From: Candidatus Methylomirabilota bacterium
Lineage (GTDB): Bacteria; Methylomirabilota; Methylomirabilia; Methylomirabilales; 2-02-FULL-66-22
Length of the DNA stretch: 13,858 bases
Direction: 5' to 3'
Assembly (NCBI GenBank): GCA_016208645.1
Contig: JACQXP010000163.1
Span: 1 to 13,858, forward strand
How positions within the stretch are numbered: the stretch's first letter is position 1; the number at the start of each line of letters is the position of its first letter. Positions 6,235 through 12,963 of the stretch are shown here, piece after piece. Made by a program: the position numbers and the translations under genes. Below the pieces are notes generated by a model. The model was not told the DNA's origin, searched no databases, and worked only from the letters and a program-made list of their open reading frames with translations.

Positions 6235-8018
6235 ATGGGCAAGGTCCTCCGCGTGGACCTGACGGCGCGCCGGACCTGGGACGAGCCGCTCGCCGAGGAT
6301 CTGCTCCGCCAACACCTCGGCGGCAGCGGCCTGGGCGCCTGGTACCTCTACCGCGAGACGAGCCGCCACACCGATCCCCTCGGCCCCGACAACCTCCTCA
6401 TCTTCCTCACCGGCCCCCTCGTCGGCACCAAGGTCCCCACCTCGGGCCGTCACGCGGTCATCGCCAAGTCTCCCCTGGGCCAGTGGGGCGAATCCGACAG
6501 CGGGGGGACCTGGGGTCAGATGCTGAAGCGGGCCGGCTACGACGGGATCCTGGTGGCGGGCGCGGCCGACGCCCCGGTCTACCTGTGGGTGACCGAGTCG
6601 GGGGCGGAGATCCGCCCGGCGCAGCACTGCTGGGGCGTGGACACCTACGACGTGGATCCGCTCCTCAAGGCGGAGACCTCTTCCAGGGCGGTCGTCCTGG
6701 CCATCGGGCCGGCTGGCGAGCGGCTGGCGCGCCTTGCCGCCGTCATGAACGACGGCCACGACGGCCGGGCGGCCGGGCGCGCGGGGCTGGGCGCGGTGAT
6801 GGGAAGCAAGCGATTGAAGGCCATCGTGGTCTTCGGGACGCGGGTCGTTCCCGTCGCCCACCCCGAGGCCCTCATGCAGGCCATCAAGCAGACGGCGCCG
6901 GTGATCAACGAGCGGACCCGGTCGCGCCGGGACTACGGCACGGCCGGGGGCATGCTGCCGGCCGCGGCCATCGGCGATGCTCCCATCAAGAACTGGACGC
7001 TGGGGACCTGGGATCGGTTCGACCGGATCTCCGGCCAGCGCATGGCCGAGACCATCCTGAAGCGGAAGTACTTCTGTACCGCCTGCACCATCGGCTGCGG
7101 CCGTGACGTGGAGGTGACCTCGGGCCCCTACGCCCGCGTGCGGGGCGCCGGGCCGGAATACGAGACCCTGGTCTCCCTCGGTTCCATGTGCCTGGTGGAC
7201 GACCTCGAGGCCGTCGCCCTGGGAAATGAACTCTGCAACCGGTACGGCCTCGACACGATCTCCACCGGCGGGGCCATCGCCTTCGCGCTGGAGGCGTTCG
7301 AGCGGGGACTCCTGACCCCGGCCGACACGGGGGGCCTTGCGCTCACCTGGGGCGATCCCCAGGTGATGCTGGCCCTGGTCCGGCAGATCGGCCTCCGCGA
7401 GGGGATCGGGAAGCTCCTGGGCGAGGGCGTGCGCGCCGCGGCGCGCCAGATCGGCCGCGGGGCCGAGGAGTTCGCCCTCCACGTGCGCGGGCTGGAGCTG
7501 GCCCAGCACGACCCCCGCTCCATGAACAGCCTGGCCGTGGCCTATGCCACCTATCCCCGCGGGGCGTGTCATCGGGGCTGCATTCACTATCTGGAACGCC
7601 ACGGCGTGGCGGACATCGGCTACGAGAAGGCCCTGCCCCGCCAGGACCCGGCCGGCAAGGGGGCCATGGTTGCCCGCATCCAGGATTACGCCGGCCTCTT
7701 CAACAGCCTCAAGCTCTGCCAGTTCATCATGCCCGGGACCCTCGGGCGGGACCTGGTCACCTACCTCAACCTCACCACCGGCTGGGACGTGACGCTAGAC
7801 GAGCTGCTCATGGTCGGCTCCTGCACGAGCGGCTCCCCGACGGGGGCGCCGGCGAGTACACCCCGCCGCTCGAAACGATGCTGGACGAGTATTATGCCGC
7901 CCGCGGCTGGGACGCGGACGGCATCCCCACCCCGGAAACCCTGCGACGCCTGGGACTGGAATGGACCATCCCGGATCTGCCAGGAAAACGCGCCCGGGCC
8001 GCCGCGCCCGCGCGATGA
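6154..8018 (+). pseudogene. aor: Aldehyde:ferredoxin oxidoreductase (tungstopterin), frame disrupted near the 3' end
   Basis: AOR family enzymes oxidise aldehydes to acids with a bis-pterin W (or Mo) centre and pass electrons to ferredoxin. Family features: GKVLRVDL at the N-terminus, LTGPLVGTKVPTSGRH, KSPLGQWGES, and a [4Fe-4S] ligand set C285-x2-C288-x3-C292 plus C499 (numbered from ATG 6223), close to C288/C291/C295/C494 of the Pyrococcus enzyme. At 7816-7818 the frame breaks: after ELLMVG the following family segment (around ERIFN...R, about 25-30 residues) is missing and the true C-terminus resumes one frame over with LLHERLPDGG and MLDEYYAARGWDADGIPTP, ending at TGA 8016, which overlaps the next ATG. 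The original frame runs on uninterrupted to 9474 as a meaningless fusion. Either a real inactivating deletion or an assembly error. Start may be 6154 (GAGG 9 bases upstream) or 6223 (GGAAG 4 bases upstream). Confidence 0.88.
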
Positions 8019-9439
8019 CCCGTCGCCCCACGCAGAAACCGGCGGCGCGGCGGCAGAAGACCCCCAACAGCCACGCCGCCGAGGGGGACCTGAATCTGAC
8101 GCCGCAGCGCGAGGAATGGGCGCGCCGCAACATCGGCCCCGAGGCCCGGGCGATTCTGGAAGAGGACGAGACCTACTTCCTGCGCCAGGCGCTGTCCACG
8201 CCGTGCCTGAACGTGATGTCCCGCTGCGAGGGGATCTACATCCAGGACCTCCAGGGCCGCCGGTACATGGACTTCCACGGCAACAGCGTCCACCAGGTCG
8301 GCTTCGGAAACCCCCGCGTCCTCCGGGCGATCAAGGCCCAGCTGGACGACCTGTCGTTCTGCACCCGCCGCTACACCAACGTCCCGGCCATCGCGCTGGC
8401 GAAGAAGCTGGCCGGGATCACCCCCGGCGACCTGGGCAAGTCGCTCTTCTGCCCGAGCGGCGCGGCGGCCATGGGGATGGCGATTCGGCTGGCGCGGGCG
8501 GCGACGGGGCACTTCAAGACGATCTCGATGTGGGGCGCCTTTCACGGCGCCTCCCTGGATACCGCCAGCGTCGGCGGGCAACGGATGTTCCGGGGCAACA
8601 TCGGCCCCCTCCTCCCCGGGACGGAGCACGTCCCGCCCCCGGACCCCTACCGGTGCCTGTGGGGCTGCGGCGGCCAGTGCGACCTGCGCTGCGCCCGGGT
8701 CGTCGAGTACGTCCTGGAACAGGAAGGAGACGTGGCGGCGGTCATCGCGGAGCCGGTGCGGAGCACGGCATGTATCCCGCCCCCGGACTACTGGCGCACG
8801 GTCCGGGAGGCCTGCGACCGGCACGGGGCGCTGCTCATCTTCGACGAGATCCCCCAGAGCCTCGGGCGGACCGGGCGGATGTTCGCCTGCGAGCACTTCG
8901 GGGTCGTCCCGGACATCCTCGTCCTGGGGAAGGGCCTGGGCGGCGGTGTCCTGCCCATGGCCGCCATGGTGGCCCGGCCGGCCCTGGACGTGATGGCGGA
9001 CCGCGCCCTCGGCCACTACACCCACGAGAAGAACCCGGTCTGCTGCCGGGCGGCCCTGGCCACCATCCAGTGCCTCGAGGAGGACGGCCTGGTGGAGCGG
9101 TCGCGGACGCTGGGCGAGCAGGCCCTCATGCGGATGCGGCAGATGATGTCCCGCCACCCGCTCATCGGGGACGTCCGCGGGCTCGGCCTCCTGCTGGCCA
9201 TCGAGCTGGTCCGGGACCGGGCCACCAAGGAACCGGCCAGCCCGGAAGCCGAGAGGGTGATGTACCGGGCCCTGGAAAAAGGGCTCAGCTTCAAGGTGAC
9301 GGCGGGGAACATCCTCAGCCTCATCCCTCCCCTGACCATCACCTGGGAGGAGCTGGAGGCGGCCCTGGGGATCGTGGACGATTGCCTGACATACGGAGAG
9401 ACCCGACCGGGAACGCGAGGGAGCGGCTCGAAGCGCTGA
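8015..9439 (+). CDS. pbfA: Class III PLP enzyme, probable (R)-1-hydroxy-2-aminoethylphosphonate ammonia-lyase
   Basis: PLP-dependent fold-type I protein of 474 residues, class III aminotransferase family: the PLP-binding aspartate in FDEIPQSLGRTG (Asp277) and the Schiff-base lysine in LVLGKGLGGG (Lys306) are visible. The stretches STPCLNV, MDFHGNSVHQVGFGNP, SFCTRRYTN and LPGTEHVPPPDPYRC are, as far as I recognise, typical of PbfA, which eliminates ammonia from (R)-1-hydroxy-AEP to give phosphonoacetaldehyde; PhnW next door makes the same product from AEP. An unusual C-x3-C-x3-C-x3-C cluster lies at residues 214-226. ATG 8015 overlaps the AOR stop (ATGA), indicating translational coupling; the first ~25 residues are basic and probably disordered. 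The main alternative is another omega-transaminase; the context strongly favours a phosphonate role. Confidence 0.8.
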   Translation: MTRRPTQKPAARRQKTPNSHAAEGDLNLTPQREEWARRNIGPEARAILEEDETYFLRQALSTPCLNVMSRCEGIYIQDLQGRRYMDFHGNSVHQVGFGNPRVLRAIKAQLDDLSFCTRRYTNVPAIALAKKLAGITPGDLGKSLFCPSGAAAMGMAIRLARAATGHFKTISMWGAFHGASLDTASVGGQRMFRGNIGPLLPGTEHVPPPDPYRCLWGCGGQCDLRCARVVEYVLEQEGDVAAVIAEPVRSTACIPPPDYWRTVREACDRHGALLIFDEIPQSLGRTGRMFACEHFGVVPDILVLGKGLGGGVLPMAAMVARPALDVMADRALGHYTHEKNPVCCRAALATIQCLEEDGLVERSRTLGEQALMRMRQMMSRHPLIGDVRGLGLLLAIELVRDRATKEPASPEAERVMYRALEKGLSFKVTAGNILSLIPPLTITWEELEAALGIVDDCLTYGETRPGTRGSGSKR

Positions 9440-9470
9440 CGGGCCCCCGGATGGGCTCGCTGGAGGGGCG

Positions 9471-10577
9471 ATGACAACGCGGGAATGGGTGCTGCTGAAT
9501 CCGGGTCCGGGCAACACCACCCGGGCGGTCCGGGAAGCCCTGGTGACGCCGGACCTGTGCCACCGGGAGGCGGAGTTCTTCCAGGTCATGCGGGAATGTC
9601 GCGAGGGGTTGGTGCGGCTGGCCGGCGGGGGCGACGCCTTCACCGCGGTCTGCTTCACCGGGTCCGGGACCGCGGCCGTGGAGGCCGCCTTGTGCTCCGC
9701 CGTGCCGCGGGACCGCACCCTGCTGGTCGTGGACAACGGCGTCTATGGCCGACGCATGGTCCAGATGGCCGAGGCCCACGGCATCCCCGTGGAGGCGATT
9801 CGCTCCGACATCTTCACCCCGGTCAATCCGGCCGACGTCGGAGCCCGCCTGGCGGGCCGCCCCGACATCAGCCATGTGGCCCTCGTGCACCACGAGACCA
9901 CCACCGGCCTCCTCAACCCGCTTCCCGCCGTGGCCGAGGTGGCCGCCCGGCACGGCCGGCGCCTCATCGTGGACGCGACCAGCTCCCTCTTCGGCGAGCC
10001 CCTGGATCTCACGCAGGATGGCATGGATTTCGTGACCGCCAGCGCCACCAAGTGCGCGCAGGGGATCTCCGGCGTGGCCTTCGTCCTGGCCCGGCGGAGC
10101 GCGCTGGAGGCGCTCAAGGGGCAGCCGCGCCGGAGCGTCTACCTCGACTTGGTCACCCACTCCGCGATGCAGGAGCAGGACAACACGCCCTTCACCCCCG
10201 CCGTCCAGGTGTTCTTCGCCCTCCGGCAGGCGCTCTTGGAACTCGAGCGCGAGGGGGTGGATGCCCGCATCAAGCGCTATGCGGAGAATGCCCGGGTCCT
10301 GCGGGAGGGGATGGCCCGGCTGGGCTTCACGATCCTGGTCCCCGAGGGCTGTCGCTCGAGCATCCTGACCACGTTCAGGCTCCTCCCCGGGCTGACCTAC
10401 GACGCCCTGCATGACGCCATGAAGCGGCGGGGCTACATCATCTACGCCGGGCAGGGGGACATCCGGACCTACGCCTTCCGCGTGGCCAACCTGGGGATCC
10501 TGACGCCGCGCGACATGGAAGGGGTGGTGGCCGCCTTCGCCGACAGCCTCCGCGAACTGGGCCTGCGTCCTGGATAA
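9471..10577 (+). CDS. phnW: 2-aminoethylphosphonate:pyruvate transaminase
   Basis: Class V (SGAT-like) aminotransferase of 368 residues that converts AEP plus pyruvate to phosphonoacetaldehyde plus alanine. Seen: LLNPGPGNTT at the N-terminus, CFTGSGTAAVEA, HHETTTGLLNPL (the PhnW substrate loop), the PLP-pyridine aspartate in VDATSSLFG (Asp168), the Schiff-base lysine in SATKCAQG (Lys194), and a C-terminal FRVANLG with Arg337 as the likely phosphonate/carboxylate ligand. Asp168 and Lys194 coincide with the numbering I recall for Salmonella PhnW. A strong GGAGGGG site sits 2-8 bases before ATG 9471, and the gap to the PbfA-like gene is 31 bases, so they share a transcript. The AEP transporter genes follow. 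Confidence 0.92.
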   Translation: MTTREWVLLNPGPGNTTRAVREALVTPDLCHREAEFFQVMRECREGLVRLAGGGDAFTAVCFTGSGTAAVEAALCSAVPRDRTLLVVDNGVYGRRMVQMAEAHGIPVEAIRSDIFTPVNPADVGARLAGRPDISHVALVHHETTTGLLNPLPAVAEVAARHGRRLIVDATSSLFGEPLDLTQDGMDFVTASATKCAQGISGVAFVLARRSALEALKGQPRRSVYLDLVTHSAMQEQDNTPFTPAVQVFFALRQALLELEREGVDARIKRYAENARVLREGMARLGFTILVPEGCRSSILTTFRLLPGLTYDALHDAMKRRGYIIYAGQGDIRTYAFRVANLGILTPRDMEGVVAAFADSLRELGLRPG

Positions 10578-10607
10578 CTCTCTCCGGGCCACACCAGGGG
10601 GAGGGGG

Positions 10608-10628
10608 GAACGTCGGCCTGCGGCGTTC
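10608..10628 (+). other. Small stem-loop after phnW
   Basis: GAACGTCG (10608-10615) pairs with CGGCGTTC (10621-10628) with one G-U wobble across a 5-base loop, 31 bases after the phnW stop. No T-tract follows, so this is a weak terminator candidate at most. It does separate the catabolic block from the promoter of the transporter genes. Confidence 0.4.
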
Positions 10629-10638
10629 CGCGGCGGCA

Positions 10639-10667
10639 TTGCTCAACCAGGGGTCATCCAGTATAAT
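10639..10667 (+). promoter_or_regulatory. Sigma-70-type promoter for the AEP transporter operon
   Basis: TTGCTC (10639-10644), 17-base spacer, perfect TATAAT (10662-10667); it is the best promoter-like sequence in the window. A transcript would start near 10674 and carry a leader of about 100 bases before the binding-protein gene, so the transporter can be expressed independently of the AOR-pbfA-phnW genes. Confidence 0.7.
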
Positions 10668-10690
10668 CGCGCAACTGGTACCCGCCCAGT

Positions 10691-10720
10691 CTTCAAACCG
10701 CGGGGGGAGGGGGTTCGAAG
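10691..10720 (+). other. Leader hairpin upstream of the binding-protein gene
   Basis: CTTCAAACC (10691-10699) pairs with GGTTCGAAG (10712-10720) apart from one A-C mismatch, with a purine-rich 12-base loop (mostly G). It sits inside the predicted leader between the promoter and the strong Shine-Dalgarno GGGAGGGG (10758-10765). Could be a transcript-stability or regulatory element; no match to a known riboswitch class is apparent. Confidence 0.4.
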
Positions 10721-10772
10721 GCTGACAGACCGACTGCACCGTACCGTACTCAAAAAAGGGAGGGGAGCCGTG

Positions 10773-12074
10773 ATGAACGTGCGGGGATTCTGCCGGTTCG
10801 TGCTGCTGTGGTGTGCTGCCGTGGTTCTCGTCTCGACGGCCTCGACCGTCAGAGCGGCGGAGGAAATCCTCGTCTACACCGCTCTGGAGGACGACCAGAT
10901 TCCGCGGTACCTGGTGCCGTTCAAGAAGGAGCACCCCGACATCACCGTCAAGATCGTCCGGGATTCGACGGGGATCGTGACCGCCAAGCTCCTGGCGGAG
11001 AAGGCCAATCCCCAGGCGGACCTCATCTGGGGCCTGGCCGCGACCACGCTCTTGGTTCTGGACAACGAGGGGATGCTCGCCCCCTACGCCCCGAAGGGTA
11101 TTGAGAAGGTGGCCCCGCAGTTCAAGGACAGCCGCAAGCCGCCCCAGTGGGTCGGGATCGACGCCTGGATGACCGGTTTTTGCGTGAACACCGTCGAGCT
11201 GAAGGCCAAGAACTTGCCCATGCCCGCATCCTTCGCCGACCTTCTCAAGCCCGTGTACAAGGGGCACCTCGTCATGCCGAATCCCGCCTCCTCCGGGACG
11301 GGCTTCCTGACCGTCTCGGCCATCCTGCAATTGATGGGCGAGCAGAAGGGCTGGGACTACCTGGACAAGCTTCATGCGAACATGGCGCTGTACACCCACT
11401 CCGGCTCCAAGCCCTGCAAGCAGGCCGGGGCGGGCGAGTTCCCCATCGGCATTTCCTTCGGATATCGGGGCATCCAGGAGAAGCGGAGAGGCGCACCCAT
11501 CGAGACGGTCTTCCCGAAGGAGGGCTCCGGGTGGGACCTGGAGGCCAACGGCCTGATCAAGAAGGTCAACATCAAGCCGGCGGCCAAGACGTTCCTGGAT
11601 TGGGCCATCAGCACATCGGCGATGAAGGAGTACGCCAAGAGCTACGCGGTGGTTGCCATTCCCACGGGCGAGCCCATTGCCGAAGGGTTCCCCAGGGAGC
11701 CGCTCAAGCAGATGATCAAGAACGATCTGAGCTGGGCCGCCAAGAACCGCGCTCGCATTCTGGAGGATTGGGAGAAGCGCTACGGCGCCAAGAGCGACCT
11801 CCCGTCCGGTCCGGGTCGGCTCGAACCCGGATCGGACGGGGGCGGCCCAAAGAGTTGCCGTGCGCCACGCTTCCGACGCGGACCCCTACCTCAAGGTCGT
11901 TGGGATCACCAAGGCCTTCGGACGCTTTGCTGCCCTGCGGGACGTTTCTTTCGAGGTCAAGCGGGGGGAGTTCCTCTGCATTCTCGGGCCCAGCGGGTGC
12001 GGGAAGACCACCATCCTTCGGATCGTTGCCGGCCTGGAGACACAGGATTCCGGGCAGGTGTTCTTCCAGAGTAG
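10773..12074 (+). CDS. AEP-type ABC transporter substrate-binding protein (stop codon missing at family end)
   Basis: Periplasmic binding protein of the putative 2-aminoethylphosphonate transporter family, related to the Fe(III)/polyamine cluster. A Sec signal peptide is evident: basic start, hydrophobic core FVLLWCAAVVLV, cleavage after TVRA (residue 28). The mature protein begins AEEILVYTALEDDQIPRYL. Further blocks: ADLIWGLAATTL, WVGIDAWMTGFCVNT, MPNPASSGTGFLTVSAI, AVVAIPTGEPI; no paired-tyrosine iron motif is seen. The family ends around residue 344 (EDWEKRYGAKSD, ~11803), but no stop occurs there in any of the three forward frames; the frame runs on ~90 residues through the ATPase gene to 12074. 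ATG 10773 is preferred to GTG 10770 because of spacing from GGGAGGGG. Phosphonate specificity rests on family resemblance and the adjacent phnW. Confidence 0.85.
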   Translation: MNVRGFCRFVLLWCAAVVLVSTASTVRAAEEILVYTALEDDQIPRYLVPFKKEHPDITVKIVRDSTGIVTAKLLAEKANPQADLIWGLAATTLLVLDNEGMLAPYAPKGIEKVAPQFKDSRKPPQWVGIDAWMTGFCVNTVELKAKNLPMPASFADLLKPVYKGHLVMPNPASSGTGFLTVSAILQLMGEQKGWDYLDKLHANMALYTHSGSKPCKQAGAGEFPIGISFGYRGIQEKRRGAPIETVFPKEGSGWDLEANGLIKKVNIKPAAKTFLDWAISTSAMKEYAKSYAVVAIPTGEPIAEGFPREPLKQMIKNDLSWAAKNRARILEDWEKRYGAKSDLPSGPGRLEPGSDGGGPKSCRAPRFRRGPLPQGRWDHQGLRTLCCPAGRFFRGQAGGVPLHSRAQRVREDHHPSDRCRPGDTGFRAGVLPE

Positions 12075-12963
12075 GGACGTCTCCGGCCTCCCCGTGTCCA
12101 AACGAAACGTGGGCATCGTCTTCCAATCCTACGCCCTGTTCCCGAATCTCACCGCCAGCCAGAACATCGGATACGGCCTGAAGAACCGCCGGAGGGACCG
12201 GGGCGCGATCCGGAAGCGGGTCGAGGAGTTGCTGGAGCTGGTCGGCCTTCAGTTGATGGGTCCGAAATATCCCGCCCAGCTCTCCGGCGGCCAACAGCAA
12301 CGGGTGGCCCTGGCCCGGGCCATGGCCCTCTCCCCGGACGTGTTGTTGCTGGATGAGCCTCTCTCGGCTCTGGATGCCCAGGTGCGCATCCTGCTCCGTT
12401 CGGAGGTTCGGGACCTCCAGCGGCGGCTCGGCGTCAGCACCATCATGGTGACCCATGACCAGGAAGAGGCCCTCACCATGGCCGATCGCATCCTGGTCAT
12501 GGATCATGGGAGGATCGTCCAGAACGGAACTCCCTGGGATGTCTATAACAAGCCGGTGACCCCCTTCGTTGCGGCCTTCCTCGGATCCATGAATTTCATC
12601 GGGAGCGGTGTGAAGGAGGCGGCCGGTGTGGTCCGCATTGGCTCTATCAGCCTGCAGGTCCCGGACGGGGCCGCAGAGGGCATGTCCCCCGGCGGGCAGG
12701 TCATGCTGGCCATCCGGCCCGAGGACGTGCTTGTCCCGCCCCCAGGGAAAAGCGATCGCAACACCCTGTGCGTGCGGGTGGGCGGCCTGGAGTTCCGCGG
12801 ACCGCACTACCGCGTCACCTTTCACCTGCCCCTGGGCGACGCCGGCCCCTCGAAGCTCGAGGCGGATTTTCCGACGGAAATGATCCGGCGGTTGGGCATT
12901 CGGCAGGACATGGAACTGACCATCCGGCTTCCCGCGGACCGCATCAGGGTCTACGCGCTCTGA
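11860..12963 (+). CDS. AEP-type ABC transporter ATP-binding protein
   Basis: Cytoplasmic ATPase of 367 residues that powers the importer. Walker A GPSGCGKTT (residues 43-51), Q-loop VFQSYALFP, ABC signature LSGGQQQRVALARA, Walker B LLLDEPLSALD and the H-loop VTHDQEEAL are all intact. The C-terminal ~110 residues form a TOBE-like regulatory domain, including LAIRPEDVLVPPP. The GTG start at 11860 is the only sensible start, since the frame opens after a TGA at 11728 and has no upstream ATG; the Shine-Dalgarno is weak. It lies inside the run-on frame of the binding-protein gene, and its stop overlaps the permease start. Belongs with the spermidine/putrescine and iron importer ATPases; substrate assigned from neighbours. 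Confidence 0.93.
   Translation: MRHASDADPYLKVVGITKAFGRFAALRDVSFEVKRGEFLCILGPSGCGKTTILRIVAGLETQDSGQVFFQSRDVSGLPVSKRNVGIVFQSYALFPNLTASQNIGYGLKNRRRDRGAIRKRVEELLELVGLQLMGPKYPAQLSGGQQQRVALARAMALSPDVLLLDEPLSALDAQVRILLRSEVRDLQRRLGVSTIMVTHDQEEALTMADRILVMDHGRIVQNGTPWDVYNKPVTPFVAAFLGSMNFIGSGVKEAAGVVRIGSISLQVPDGAAEGMSPGGQVMLAIRPEDVLVPPPGKSDRNTLCVRVGGLEFRGPHYRVTFHLPLGDAGPSKLEADFPTEMIRRLGIRQDMELTIRLPADRIRVYAL

Noticed and set aside
6154..9474. Continuous 1106-residue plus-strand open frame
   Set aside because: Only the part to about 7818 matches AOR. The rest is Pro/Gly/Arg-rich out-of-frame translation of the AOR C-terminus and the PbfA-like gene, whose real protein sequences are clear in other frames.
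9339..11399. Long minus-strand open frames (up to 686 codons) opposite phnW and the binding protein; likewise 7892-9736
   Set aside because: They are antisense shadows produced by high GC at third codon positions. They show no family motifs and lie opposite well-supported genes.
10773..11803. Iron(III) binding protein (FbpA/AfuA type)
   Set aside because: The fold is related, but the paired-tyrosine iron ligand motif is not visible, the sequence resembles the AEP-type family, and phnW and the PbfA-like gene are adjacent.
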